The translations under genes and the position numbers were made by a program. From NCBI GenBank assembly GCA_031373785.1, contig JANMNE010000183.1, positions 1 to 64,000 on the forward strand: 64,000 nucleotides of DNA, read 5' to 3'. The notes beneath the pieces were generated by a model that was not told where the DNA came from, ran no database searches, and saw nothing but the letters and a program-made list of their open reading frames with translations. This document shows positions 27,901 through 35,866 of the stretch, one piece after another (the first letter of the stretch is position 1; each line of letters begins with the position of its first letter). The stretch is from JAENVT01 sp031373785 (GTDB taxonomy: Bacteria > Actinomycetota > Acidimicrobiia > Acidimicrobiales > Ilumatobacteraceae).

Positions 27901-28637
27901 GCATCGGCGCACGGCCAGTTGATCGAAACGTTCGAGTTGTACCAGCCGTTCGCATTGGCGGCGGTCGTCGGCGCGCCGGTCAGCGTCGGTGCCGTGAGGT
28001 CGACGTTGATGGCGCTGACGGTGGTCGAGGCGGTGTTGCCGGCGGCGTCGACGGCGGTACCCGTGACCGACTGGTTCGCGCCTTGGGTTGAGACCGTTGC
28101 GTTCGGCCCGCACGAGGTGACTGCGTTGAGGTCCGAGCACGTGAAGTTGACGGCGACCGAGGTGTTGTTCCAGCCAGCCGCGTTCGGTGCCGGCACCCGG
28201 GTGGCCGCGATAGTGGGCGCGATGTTGTCGAGGGTATATGTGCCAGCATTGGTCGAGTCGCTGTTGCCGTTTCCGGTGCCGGTGCAGTCAGCCTTTTTGT
28301 GCGCAGTCACGGTCGGTGTCTGCAGGCCGTTGCCGGCACCCGCTTGGTACGTGATCGTGAACGGGCTCTGCGTCGACGCGGAGATATGCGTCCCATTGTC
28401 GACAACCTTGACGCAGCCGATGTCGTTGCTCGTCGTGACAGTCAAGGTCAGTGTCGTACCGCTCTTGGCGATCGTCGGAATGAACGTCGCCGAGTTGATG
28501 TTGGCCGCCGCAGCAGGCGACGCAATCAACATCGGTGCTGTCAGCACTGCCACGCCGATGAGGGCAGTCGTCATCAAACGACCAACCTGACTGCTCATGC
28601 CCAGAGCTCGTCGCGCGCCTGACCGGGTCGAAACCAT
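21984..28637 (-). CDS. Giant secreted surface protein with about 25 Ig-like domains in a four-domain superrepeat
   Basis: 2217 residues. Start at ATG 28635-28637, six bases after AGGAGG; MVSTRSGARRALGMSS precedes a signal peptide cleaved near AAA-NI. After a distinct N-terminal domain come Ig-like domains in a repeating order A-B-C-D: A (ISHTQxPxxNxxGWNN...FTCxD...SCT), B (ITAAxxxxPNxxGWY...FTCxD), C (GAPTTxPNxxGWYxxxV...WTCAD...CPxxSTI) and D (SAPxGWxxxxVTV...DGxxxQxGTSV...YWSxDxAGN). The unit of about 313 residues (about 940 bp) occurs roughly six times, with one domain missing in the first. A, B and C carry a Cys pair; D does not. A C-terminal domain (FKAGSTVPVKFQL...YYVNIGLR) common in actinobacterial exoproteins ends it. 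No wall-anchor motif. Likely adhesin or glycan-binding stalk. Confidence 0.88.
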   Translation of the reverse strand: MVSTRSGARRALGMSSQVGRLMTTALIGVAVLTAPMLIASPAAAANINSATFIPTIAKSGTTLTLTVTTSNDIGCVKVVDNGTHISASTQSPFTITYQAGAGNGLQTPTVTAHKKADCTGTGNGNSDSTNAGTYTLDNIAPTIAATRVPAPNAAGWNNTSVAVNFTCSDLNAVTSCGPNATVSTQGANQSVTGTAVDAAGNTASTTVSAINVDLTAPTLTGAPTTAANANGWYNSNVSINWPCADALSGLVPSGCPGNSTITGEGSNLTATATVADKAGNSTTSTSSAVRIDRTAPVTVASAPPAWNNTNLTVTLSATDALSGVANTQYSVDGGATQTGTSVLFNTDGDHVLQYWSTDRAGNTETTRSVHVKIDKTSPTISHTQSPVANAHGWNNTAVTITFTCNDILSGIASCTAPQTVSPQGANQSRIGAATDNAGNVANDPAAVSIDTTAPSITAAPDRAPNALGWYANDVTINFTCTDTLSGVDTCPGAIGLGEGSNQTAQGTSADAAGNLANATVNNINIDKTVPTLIGSPTTSPDQNGFYRGPVTIHWTCTDALSGFASGACPVNSVISGNGTGLFASAAVSDRAGNTTVASSTAVNIDASAPTTTSDAPAGWQTADVVVNLNATDDGPSGIQGTFFQLDGSDPAAGTSVLVTEGKHVITFWSVDNAGNTETLHTVTVDIDESAPGISHTQVPTPNLAGWNNTPVSITFMCTDQVNLSGLLSCTPPRQLTFDGAEQTVTGTATDVAGNTASDVVTVNVDKAAPTITAAAQGSPNANGWYDNPVTVDFTCLDQNGLSGVAQCSPAQIVGQGTDQTASGSVTDYAGNTAAASVGHINVDTTFPDLSGAPTTAPNAAGWYNGNVTIAWLCADGPSGIDGPCPSSTTITGEGQNLTVGTSVADLAGNATSATSPPVSIDRFAPITSADAPTSWTNQSTTVHLIALDSLSGVHHTSYILDGAAAQNGNSVIISTEGVHTLEYWSVDNAGNEEAHHTATIEIDQSNPTITASQLPDANGGGWNNSDVTVTFTCADQVGLSGIKSCTQPQSVTTDGLGQQIAGNAEDNAGNTASTTHTVNLDKTPPTISSSISEIPNLAGWHHNQVSVSFTCADGLSGISSCTDTAILAEGENQAVTGTAVDNADNSVSTTASDLDIDLTAPSIHGNVPAPNAGWYNTDVVVNWVCSDTLSGLASCPSDSTIIGEGSSLSASGQAVDNADNVGSATVGGIHIDRTAPISSWSAPSGWSLTDVTVHVVAGDNLSGVVHSYIEVDGELPVADADVIIGEGVHNVRFWSVDVASNVEIAQTVVVRVDKTTPTIGHIQTPAPNGAGWNNSDVTVGFVCADSLSGIASCTAPSPIVAETAGTLLTGTAVDNAGNQASDDVTVKLDKTPPTVTASADRAANGNGWYNASLNVNFQCTDDLSGIADCPAPQTLGEGAAQSASATGHDVAGNAATAGVSGVNVDMTAPSLSGTPITLPNGNGWYNSDVDVHWTCADDLSGTTCPADSTISGEGQNFVAAASVTDAAGNTTGANSAPAVRIDRTAPVTTASAPGGWVNHAVTVSLDSSDGLAGVAATQYSLDSAAAQDGTSVEINTQGDHTLAYWSIDAAGNEEPHQIISVRIDETAPTISHTQSPAANANGWNNGDVTVTFSCADAGGAGLAACTSPQTAVGEGQNLELHGTAEDNAGNSAIDTAILNIDRTAPTISEAPGRAAPNGNDWYHAPIGIAFSCTDALSGVAACSTAPVTVTDGAGQQVDGHATDAAGNTSSSTVSGLNVDTGVPTISGAATTSPNGEGWYSGDVVIHWTCGDDLSGIDGPCPTDTTIAGEGAALSATATVHDLAGNAASATVGNIHVDRNAPVTTNDVSSGWHNSAVTVHFSVTDNLSGPHHTNFKIDGGTTGSGSSVTIGQGSHTVAYWSTDNAGNPETAKTVLVLVDTTPPTITGAATTVPNGNGWYRGPITVHFTCADQSGLSGIASCPVDVRLSGDGANQSVSGTATDNAGNHTSTTVTGLNLDHTAPSITFQGVTNGATYTLGTAPTPSCTASDALSGVAQPCAGTLTGGNANAVGQFSYSATVTDRAGNTTTSTVNFRIGYRFDGFLQPINDTAHQIGTSTSIFKAGSTVPVKFQLRRADGTVVQTVTAPQWLTPSKGAATSAAVDETLYSVASTGGDTYRADGTTQYIYNWGTDKSAAGFYWRIGVRLDDGSTYYVNIGLR

Positions 28638-28788
28638 TTCCGCCTCCTGTCGCCTGCCGCCATGGCCGACTGAATGGGATCGTGGTTTCGCCATTGGCTT
28701 CTCGCCGGGCCAGGCGACCATGTACAGCCCGGAGGATCAACGCCGCTCCGTGTGTTGAAGAAGCTACAGACGAACTATCGCATAGACC

Positions 28789-28806
28789 ATGGGCCATTCG
28801 ACCCAT
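28789..28806. promoter_or_regulatory. Candidate operator ATGGGCCATTCGACCCAT
   Basis: Near-palindrome in the divergent promoter region (28638-28912) between the Ig-like giant gene (152 bases upstream of its start) and the SARP regulator (107 bases upstream). The same motif recurs at 38372 and 58012. Proposed binding site of a dimeric regulator. Confidence 0.5.
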
Positions 28807-28912
28807 TCGCTTACAAGTGGTGAACGTTAAGCGGGTCGCCCAGACCCGTAGACTCGCGCTCGCCCGGACAACACGCGTCTGTCCGCTCGGCGACCAGGAA
28901 CAGGTTGTCGCC

Positions 28913-31900
28913 ATGGACTTCCAGATCCTCGGTCCAATCCACGTGAGCGATGCTGATCGGATCGTGGATCTCGGCAGTCCCAAGCAGCGTTGCGTGTTGG
29001 CTTCGTTGTTGCTCCGCGCCAACCAGGTCGTGTCGCTCGATCGGTTGATCGACGACGTGTGGGGCGAACTTCCTCCGCTCGACCCCATGGCGGCGATCCA
29101 CGCGTATGTGTCGCGGTTGCGGCGCGCCCTCGAACCGGACCGTCCCGCGGGCAGCAAGGAGAGCATGATCGTGCGGGCGCCGCCCGGCTATCGGCTGGAC
29201 ACCGCAGTCGAAGCGGTCGATTCGCGCCGATTCGAGCGCCTCGTCCACGAGGGGAGCCACGCCCTTGAGCACGGCGACGCTCAGTTCGCCGCGGGCCTGC
29301 TCGAGCGGGCGCTGTCGTTGTGGCGAGGCGAGGCGCTCGCCGATCTCCGCGGGGCCGAATTCGTGCGAGCGGAGGCGACCCGCCTCGACCAGATCCGATT
29401 GCGTACGCTCGAGGAGCTCTTCGAGGCTCAGCTCGCCCTTGGCCGCCACGAGTCCGTCGTCGCCGAGGCCGGCCGCGTCCTCGCCGCTCATCCGTACCGC
29501 GAACGCCTTCGAGGTCAGCTGATGCTCGCGCTGTACCGCTGCCATCTGCAGGTCGACGCGTTGCGCGTGTACAGCGAGGGTCGGACGGTGCTGGCGGAGG
29601 AGCTCGGCCTCGAGCTCAGCCCGACGCTTCAGCAGCTGGAGGATGACATATTGCTCCAGAAGACGCACCTCGACTGGCGGCCTGCCGCCGAGGGGTCCCG
29701 GGTGAAATCGGTTGAGGATGGCTCCAACGCCACGGCCGCAGCGGCCCGATCGCGAGCGGTGTTCGTCGGCCGTGACGCGGAGCTTGCCGCGCTTACCGCG
29801 AGCTGGAATCGAGCTGTCGACGGCGAGCGTCAAGTTGTAGTCGTGTCCGGGGAGCCTGGGATCGGTAAGACCCGTCTCGCCGCGGAGTTGGCCCTGATCG
29901 CCCGACACGACGGTGGGACGGTGTTACGGGGCCAGGCTCATCCTCACACCGTCGTACCGTACGAGCCCGTCGCCGAGGCCCTCGCTGCCCTCGCTACGGA
30001 GGCACCTCTTGCTGATTTGCGCGGTGACGTGAACGACGCCGGCGCGATGATCGGGCGATTGGCGCCCGGCCTGGCGGGCCGTGTCATCGACCTCGCCGAG
30101 CCGAACCGCGCCGACCCGGCGACGGACCGGTTTCGCTTGTTCGAAGCCGTGGCCAACCTGGTGGAACGTGTGGCCGAACGAGCCCCACTGCTTGTCGTGC
30201 TCGATGACTTGCAGTGGGCCGACCGCGGCAGCTGGCTGCTGTTGGCTCACCTCACCCGGCCACGAGTCGCAGGCCGCATCCTCGTCATCGTCATCGCGCG
30301 CGACACGCAGCCGTTCGAGGCGACCCAGCAGGCGATCCTCGAAGACATGCGCCGCGATGGCGCGCAGCAGATCAAGCTCTGCGCGCTCGACGAGGAAGCC
30401 GTGTGTGACCTGGTCGTTGCGCGGTTGGGCGCCACGCCCGGCGATGTGCCGGGGGCGATCGCATCTCGCTCGTCAGGCAACCCGTTCTACGTAGAGCAGA
30501 TCCTCGATTCCCTCGCCGATCGTGAGGTGGCGGTCGCCCAGCCGTTGGAGAGAGCGGACGTGGCCGGGATACCCGTGCCCGAACGCGTCATCGATCTCAT
30601 CGGACAACGGGTGAGTGCGCTGTCACCCGCTACGGCTCGAGTTCTCGGAATCGCATCCGTGCAGGGCGCGTTCTTCGATCTCGACGTTGTCGGCGAGGTG
30701 AGCGGGATTGGTGGGGACGAACTTCTCGACGCGCTCGACGAGGCGATCATGGCTCGTCTCATCATCGAGGAACAGGGATCTCTCGGGCTCTACCGGTTCG
30801 CCCACGCGCTCACGGTCGATGCTCTGCACGCCGGCATCTCGGTAACACGTCGGGCCGCCATCCATCACCGAGTAGGGCTGGCCCTCGAATCGATCCCACG
30901 CGTTCGCGACGACCAGCCCGGCGTGCTCGCTCACCACTTCCTGAGTGGCGGACGGGACCTGGTTCGAGGCGCGGCCTACGCCGGCGACGCCGGTGTTCGC
31001 GCGCTGGAGCAGCTCGCCCACGAGGACGCGGCAATGCTGTTCGAGCGTGGTCTGCAGGTGCTGGCGGGACGAGACGACGGCGAAGTAGTGCGCACCGACC
31101 TACTCCTCGGCCTCGCCGAGGCACGGGGCCGGGCCGGGGACGTAACGGCGGCCCGGGAGGCACTCACCGACGCCGCGAGGCAGGCCCGGCAGATCGGCGA
31201 CGCCGACCGTTTGGCTCGAGCAGCGACGACGGCGACTCGGGGGTACCTGACCGTTCTCCCTGAACCCGACGACATCCCGGTCGCGTTGCTGGAAGAAGCG
31301 CTCGCCCATCTCGGACAGGAGGACAGCGCCAGGCTCGTTCGGGTGATGTCGCGCCTCGCCGTCGGGCTCTACTTCAGCTCGGACCGAGACCGCGCAGTGA
31401 CCATCAGCCGTGATGCCGTCGAGATGGCCAGACGACTTGGGTCGGACCTGGGCCTGGGCCATGCTCTGCTCAGCCATCATCTCGCACTCCAGGATCCCGC
31501 GCACATCGGGGATCGCCTCCGCGTTGCCGCCGAACTGAAGGACGTCGCGGAGCGCGCTGGCGATCCCGAACTCGAGCTGTGCAGTCGATACCTCCCGGTG
31601 GCCGATCATCTCGAACTGGGAGACCTGAACGCGGCAGATAGAGCCATCTCCCTCTGCGAACCGCTGATCGCTCGAACACAGCAGCCACTGCTTCGACTGC
31701 TGCCCGCCCAACACCGGGCAATGAGGGCGATCCTCACCGGCCGACTCGACGAGGGAGAACGATTGGCGAACGCCGCGCTGGAACTCGCACGCGTCGGCGG
31801 CTACCACTATGCCCAAACATTCGGATCGCTGCTCTTCGAGCTTCGTTGGCTGCAGGGGCGGCTCGCCGAGCTGGAAGACCGCCTGTCGCGGTACGCCGAG

Positions 31901-32446
31901 CGCCAGCCCGACTTCGCTGGATGGCGCGCCGCCGTGGCGATGGTGTGCAGCGAGGGCGGCCGGCTGGAGGAGGCCAGGGTCTACTTCGACGCTCTTGCCG
32001 TTCACGACTTTCGCGACAGCCGCTTTGACCACACCTGGACATCGGTGATGCTCACCGATGCCGAGATATGTGCCGCACTGGGTGATGCACCGCGCGCTGC
32101 GCTCCTGTACGAGCTCCTGACGCCCTATCACGACCGTCTCGTGGTGCTCGGAAGCGGAGCTGTGTGCATCGGTGCCATCGACCGAACGCTCGGCCAACTG
32201 GCGACGGTAACTGGCCGATTCGACGACGCCGAAGCACACTTCCGTCGTGCCGATGAACTCAACCGCCGAGCGATGGCCGCGCCGTTCGTCGCCCGGACCC
32301 AGATCGATCACGCGGAGATGCTGCTCACGCGGCGACGCCCTGGTGACATCACCCGGGCGGAGGCGCTGTTGGGCGCGGCTGGAGCGACTGCGGAAGAACT
32401 GGGACTGGGAGGACTCGAGCAGCGGCTCCGGCGACTCGTCCGGTGA
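28913..32446 (+). CDS. SARP/BTAD regulator with AAA ATPase and TPR domains
   Basis: 1177 residues from ATG 28913 (MDFQILGPIHVSD); the upstream extension is not protein-like. Order: OmpR-type winged helix (residues 1-95), bacterial transcriptional activator domain with helical repeats (about 95-245), linker, then ATPase starting VFVGRDAELAAL with Walker A GEPGIGKT (about residue 312) and Walker B LLVVLDDLQWAD, then a long TPR-like C-terminus. No C-terminal LuxR helix-turn-helix. Such proteins are cytosolic DNA-binding activators. Divergent from the Ig-like giant gene with a shared candidate operator, so it is the obvious candidate to control that gene. Confidence 0.9.
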   Translation: MDFQILGPIHVSDADRIVDLGSPKQRCVLASLLLRANQVVSLDRLIDDVWGELPPLDPMAAIHAYVSRLRRALEPDRPAGSKESMIVRAPPGYRLDTAVEAVDSRRFERLVHEGSHALEHGDAQFAAGLLERALSLWRGEALADLRGAEFVRAEATRLDQIRLRTLEELFEAQLALGRHESVVAEAGRVLAAHPYRERLRGQLMLALYRCHLQVDALRVYSEGRTVLAEELGLELSPTLQQLEDDILLQKTHLDWRPAAEGSRVKSVEDGSNATAAAARSRAVFVGRDAELAALTASWNRAVDGERQVVVVSGEPGIGKTRLAAELALIARHDGGTVLRGQAHPHTVVPYEPVAEALAALATEAPLADLRGDVNDAGAMIGRLAPGLAGRVIDLAEPNRADPATDRFRLFEAVANLVERVAERAPLLVVLDDLQWADRGSWLLLAHLTRPRVAGRILVIVIARDTQPFEATQQAILEDMRRDGAQQIKLCALDEEAVCDLVVARLGATPGDVPGAIASRSSGNPFYVEQILDSLADREVAVAQPLERADVAGIPVPERVIDLIGQRVSALSPATARVLGIASVQGAFFDLDVVGEVSGIGGDELLDALDEAIMARLIIEEQGSLGLYRFAHALTVDALHAGISVTRRAAIHHRVGLALESIPRVRDDQPGVLAHHFLSGGRDLVRGAAYAGDAGVRALEQLAHEDAAMLFERGLQVLAGRDDGEVVRTDLLLGLAEARGRAGDVTAAREALTDAARQARQIGDADRLARAATTATRGYLTVLPEPDDIPVALLEEALAHLGQEDSARLVRVMSRLAVGLYFSSDRDRAVTISRDAVEMARRLGSDLGLGHALLSHHLALQDPAHIGDRLRVAAELKDVAERAGDPELELCSRYLPVADHLELGDLNAADRAISLCEPLIARTQQPLLRLLPAQHRAMRAILTGRLDEGERLANAALELARVGGYHYAQTFGSLLFELRWLQGRLAELEDRLSRYAERQPDFAGWRAAVAMVCSEGGRLEEARVYFDALAVHDFRDSRFDHTWTSVMLTDAEICAALGDAPRAALLYELLTPYHDRLVVLGSGAVCIGAIDRTLGQLATVTGRFDDAEAHFRRADELNRRAMAAPFVARTQIDHAEMLLTRRRPGDITRAEALLGAAGATAEELGLGGLEQRLRRLVR

Positions 32447-32538
32447 CACCCGCCTACAAGCTTTCGTCACAACTTTTTGCAAGCGCGCGAGCAGAAGCTC
32501 TTCAAACGGCACTCCCGCCGGAAGCAGGAGGTAGAGAC

Positions 32539-33003
32539 ATGCGTTCACTCACCATCGGCGGCTTGATCACCGCCGCAATTCTCGCAGTCGCCAGTCCGGC
32601 GTCTGCGGGCGGTCCCCCCGTGACGATCACAGATGTGCAGCATCGGGCGACATTCGTCGACTCGGACATCAACCCCTGCACGGGACAGCCGGGCGTCGTG
32701 ACGACCGTCGTCAACGCCGTGTTCCACATCACGGTGTTCCCCGACGGCCGTTATCACATCACGGGGACCGCGACCGGCACGTTCCAATTCGACACGACGG
32801 ATCCCGCCGCGCCCGACTTCTCGGGCCGGTTGACGAACTGGTTCGGGGAGAACTCCGACTCGAACGCCTTGACCAGTACGTTCACGTTCAATTTGCGCGG
32901 GACCGGAACCGACGGGTCGACGATCCGGTTCCACGAGACTGCCCACGTCTCGATTGTCAGGGGCGAGATCGTCGTGGAGCTGGACAAGATTCGTTGCGGC
33001 TGA
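32539..33003 (+). CDS. Small secreted protein of unknown function
   Basis: 154 residues. ATG 32539 has AGGAGG upstream; signal peptide MRSLTIGGLITAAILAVAS cleaved near ASA-GG. The mature part is beta-rich (FHITVFPDGRYHITGTATGT, SNALTSTFTFNLRGTGTDGS) with Cys in NPCTGQ and at the C-terminal RCG, suggesting one disulfide closing a barrel. It lies 92 bases after the SARP gene and has its own strong terminator. Confidence 0.72.
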   Translation: MRSLTIGGLITAAILAVASPASAGGPPVTITDVQHRATFVDSDINPCTGQPGVVTTVVNAVFHITVFPDGRYHITGTATGTFQFDTTDPAAPDFSGRLTNWFGENSDSNALTSTFTFNLRGTGTDGSTIRFHETAHVSIVRGEIVVELDKIRCG

Positions 33004-33017
33004 CGCGGGTGGCTCGG

Positions 33018-33048
33018 CACGGGTGGGCGCGAATTACGCCCACCCGTG
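33018..33048. terminator. Perfect 12-bp stem-loop between convergent genes
   Basis: CACGGGTGGGCG (33018-33029) pairs with CGCCCACCCGTG (33037-33048), 7-base loop; serves the gene ending at 33003 and probably the minus-strand gene ending at 33084. Confidence 0.7.
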
Positions 33049-33083
33049 TACGCGGGGGCCGCGTGGCGGCGGCGACGCTCCGT

Positions 33084-33464
33084 TCAATCCGATCGTGCCC
33101 GGCTGGGGGAGCGGTAGTCGAAGTCGGTCGCGAAGGACGCTCGGCGCCCACTGCCTCCACGGATCTCCCAGCGCAGCGCCTCGTCCGTAGAGACCAATTT
33201 CTGCCCGTAGAGCTCGGTGCCAGGGTGGTCGAATCCGGGGATGCCGCATTGGACGTCGTCGGGATCTGACGCAGCGCCTTCGGCCTCGACGGTGATGTAG
33301 CCGACGACATCGATCCGCTTGCGCGTTGCGAGGTGGTCGACGGTGATCCGGGCCCGACGGACGGCATGGACCTCTCCGATCGCCGGCCCGATGGCGTCAC
33401 AGTTGCACGCCTCGAAATACGAGCCCAAAACCCGCCAGTCCTCAGCTTCGACAGCTTCAGTCAC
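33084..33464 (-). CDS. DUF1326-type protein with a large internal deletion
   Basis: 126 residues from GTG 33462-33464 (AGGAGG eight bases upstream). It begins DWRVLGSYFEACNCDAI, the DUF1326 opening, and ends VQCGIPGFDHPG...LRWEIRG...FATDFDYRS, the DUF1326 close. The expected CPC motif and about 80 residues between them are missing: NCDAI is followed directly by GPAIGEVHAVRRARITVDH. Family members are about 200 residues. Since the frame is kept and the start signal is good, it may still make a short protein, but metal binding through CNC...CPC is compromised. Divergent from the intact paralogue at 33525. Confidence 0.6.
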   Translation of the reverse strand: MTEAVEAEDWRVLGSYFEACNCDAIGPAIGEVHAVRRARITVDHLATRKRIDVVGYITVEAEGAASDPDDVQCGIPGFDHPGTELYGQKLVSTDEALRWEIRGGSGRRASFATDFDYRSPSRARSD

Positions 33465-33524
33465 GGTTCAGCCCTCCTGGAAAGGAGAGTAACATGACGC
33501 GAAATCATGAACAGGGGGCAGGCC

Positions 33525-34127
33525 ATGGCTTGGACGCTGGAAGGCACCTACTTCGAGAATTGCTCGTGTGACACGATCTGTCCGTGCACATGGTCCGCAT
33601 TCGTCGCCAAGGCCACGCGCGACCGCTGCCTGGCAATGCTCGCGTTCCACATCGACCGCGGTGACATCGAGGGGGTGGACGTGAGCGGACTGACGTTCGC
33701 GTTGGTGATCGACAGCCCGCCGGTCATGGGCGACGGTGGATGGAAGCTCGGTGTTGTGATGGACGGAGCGGCCACCGACCAGCAGGCCGGTGCACTCGGT
33801 CGCGTGCTGGTCGGTGAGCTCGGCGGACCACCCGCGATGTTGGGCCCACTCATCGGCGAGATGGCCGGGATCGAGCAAGCCCCCGTGGAATGGCGCCAGT
33901 CGGGCGACACGTTGACCGTGCGTTTCGGTGATCTCATCGACGTGGAAGTCAAGGCGTGGCTTTCCGGTGCCCTCTCCGAGCCGGTTCAGCTCGTGAACGT
34001 GTTCCACCCTGCCAACACAACGCTCACCGTGTCTCCGGCGACGAGGTCGAAGGTCGATGTGTTCGGAATTCGCTTCGACGGCGCCGGCACCAGCGGGTTC
34101 AGCGCTCCGTACGCCTGGTCGGCGTGA
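33525..34127 (+). CDS. DUF1326 family protein
   Basis: 200 residues from ATG 33525 (MAWTLEGTYFENCSCDTICPC); an in-frame ATG at 33507 is also possible, but GGGGGCAGG sits correctly for 33525. The N-terminal CSCDTICPC cysteine cluster is intact and probably binds metal. The protein has no signal peptide. Its stop overlaps the GTG of a DUF2182 gene (GTGA at 34124-34127), a pairing seen in many bacteria, which suggests that the two act together, perhaps in metal handling; function is unproven. Confidence 0.78.
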   Translation: MAWTLEGTYFENCSCDTICPCTWSAFVAKATRDRCLAMLAFHIDRGDIEGVDVSGLTFALVIDSPPVMGDGGWKLGVVMDGAATDQQAGALGRVLVGELGGPPAMLGPLIGEMAGIEQAPVEWRQSGDTLTVRFGDLIDVEVKAWLSGALSEPVQLVNVFHPANTTLTVSPATRSKVDVFGIRFDGAGTSGFSAPYAWSA

Positions 34128-34912
34128 CTTCATCGGCGGCACCGCTCGAACGTCCGGCGCTGCGCCTCACGACGCAGAGCATCGTCATGTTGGGAGTTGG
34201 CGCGCTGGCGTGGGCCGGTGTCATCGCCTTCGCCCGTCACATCGGGAACGGCGTCGGGACCATGGGCATGCCGCTCGTCGAGTTCATGGGCATGTGGTCG
34301 CTGATGATGACAGCGATGATGCTTCCTGCCGTCGCGCCAGTCGCCTCCTTGGTCATACGCACGATCGGGTCTGATCGACCTCGCCGCGTGCTCCTGTTCG
34401 TCGGCGGCTACTTGGTCGTGTGGGCGTCGGCCGGCATTCCCGCCTACTTCGCGCTCCGCATCGTCGAGGATCGGGTTGGCGCCGACGCGATCACCATGCG
34501 CACCATCGCAGTCGTCCTGCTCGCCGCCGCGGGCATCTACCAGCTGACCCCGCTGAAGGCTGTCTGCCTCCGCCACTGCCGGTCGCCGCTCGGCCAACTC
34601 CTGCACTACGGCAACATCAAGGGACCCGCCAGAGACCTGAAGATCGCATTTCACCACGCCGCATATTGCCTCGGTTGTTGCTGGGCGCTGATGGCGCTGT
34701 TCATCGCGTTCGGCGTGATGAACGTGTGGGCGATGCTGGGACTCGCGGTGATCGTCGTCAGCGAGAAGCTGTGGCGGCACGGCGATGTGGTCGGCCGCAT
34801 TGCCGGCGCGGCCTTCATCGTGCTCGCTCTTCTCGTAGCGGCCTCGCCGCGTGTAGCCGACGCTGTCGTACCCTCGATGCCGTCAGGTCCCGAACCCACG
34901 ATGGGCATGTGA
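34124..34912 (+). CDS. DUF2182 predicted metal-binding membrane protein
   Basis: 262 residues from GTG 34124, which is coupled to the DUF1326 stop. Seven or so membrane helices. Conserved features: MGMWSLMMTAMMLPAVAPVA in the second helix, YQLTPLKAVCLRHCRSPLG and AYCLGCCWALMA, a Met/Cys/His-rich set suited to binding soft metals. The long upstream extension of the frame is a shadow of the DUF1326 gene. Confidence 0.82.
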   Translation: MTSSAAPLERPALRLTTQSIVMLGVGALAWAGVIAFARHIGNGVGTMGMPLVEFMGMWSLMMTAMMLPAVAPVASLVIRTIGSDRPRRVLLFVGGYLVVWASAGIPAYFALRIVEDRVGADAITMRTIAVVLLAAAGIYQLTPLKAVCLRHCRSPLGQLLHYGNIKGPARDLKIAFHHAAYCLGCCWALMALFIAFGVMNVWAMLGLAVIVVSEKLWRHGDVVGRIAGAAFIVLALLVAASPRVADAVVPSMPSGPEPTMGM

Positions 34913-34948
34913 ACTCGCCCGCTCCGGCCCGGAATTGCGACCAGAGAG

Positions 34949-35254
34949 TCAGCCGACGGCGGTGGCGAGCATGAACACCGCGATTCCGGCGACGATCGGC
35001 AACGACATCAAACGGGTCCGCAACGCGACCGGCACGGCAGCAGCGACTGCGACAAGTACTGGCATCATGTCAGTCGTCGACGCCTGGTTTGCGACGCTGC
35101 GGCTGGCAAGGGCACCCATCAGCGCGGGTGCCGCGACGCGGTTGGCGTGCTGCACGAACGTGGGAAGCTTGGCACGGCCACCGATGAGCGATGGCCCGGC
35201 TCTGAGTGCAAGGGTCAAGGTGCTCGCCGCCACGAGGGTGATCCAGGCGCTCAT
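34949..35254 (-). CDS. azlD: AzlD-type branched-chain amino acid export subunit, without AzlC
   Basis: 101 residues, four hydrophobic helices: MSAWITLVAASTLTLALRAG, KLPTFVQHANRVAAPALMGAL, then two more. Matches the small AzlD subunit that works with AzlC to export branched-chain amino acids. AzlC normally lies directly upstream on the same strand, but 35255-35340 holds no gene and the next gene is on the plus strand, so this subunit is orphaned here. Confidence 0.72.
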   Translation of the reverse strand: MSAWITLVAASTLTLALRAGPSLIGGRAKLPTFVQHANRVAAPALMGALASRSVANQASTTDMMPVLVAVAAAVPVALRTRLMSLPIVAGIAVFMLATAVG

Positions 35255-35340
35255 CGCTCGGAGACCTCCGGGGGCGTTGCGTCCCTAGAACTGTGTCTCT
35301 GGGCTCAATGCCTGCAAGTCCTCGTTCACAAGGGGAGTCC

Positions 35341-35763
35341 ATGAAGAAGCTCGTTGGGATCAACGTGTCAGCCGCCATGCTCGCTGTGGTCCTCGCGCTC
35401 GGTGGTGGTGGTGTGGCCATGGCCAAGGGCGGCGACGGAGGCGGAAGTGGGGGATCGTCGGGTACCTGGCCTGCCGCGTTCCCGCTGCCGACCAACCCCG
35501 GAACGGTGATCTCGCAGAGCTCGGCCAAGGCGGTGGTGCGGTCCTCCGACACAGTCAGCGTCGTGCGCGGCAAGCTGGATGACCTGTACCTCACCCGGAA
35601 GGGCTGCACCCTCAAGCTGGCGGTCAACAGGCCACAGGACTACCTCTGCGCAAACCCCGCAACGGGAAAGACTGACGAGATCTACTTCACCTTTGCTGCG
35701 CTCGACCCGACCGCGACCGATCCTTCCCGCTCACAATCCAACGCCTTCCTCGTCTCGGGCTGA
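35341..35763 (+). CDS. Small secreted protein with glycine-rich N-terminus
   Basis: 140 residues from ATG 35341, preceded by AGGGGAG. Signal peptide MKKLVGINVSAAMLAVVLAL, cleavage near AMA-KG, then a KGGDGGGSGGSSG linker and a compact domain with two Cys (KGCTLKLA, DYLCANPATG). No catalytic motif. Function unknown. Confidence 0.7.
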   Translation: MKKLVGINVSAAMLAVVLALGGGGVAMAKGGDGGGSGGSSGTWPAAFPLPTNPGTVISQSSAKAVVRSSDTVSVVRGKLDDLYLTRKGCTLKLAVNRPQDYLCANPATGKTDEIYFTFAALDPTATDPSRSQSNAFLVSG

Positions 35764-35866
35764 CATCGACACTGCAACCGTTCAGCGCGCTGTGCGGCTG
35801 TAGGGGGCGACGCCGGCGGGACCTCCTCGACAGCGCGGCCCCGCACTCCGTTGTAGAGTTCGCGCT

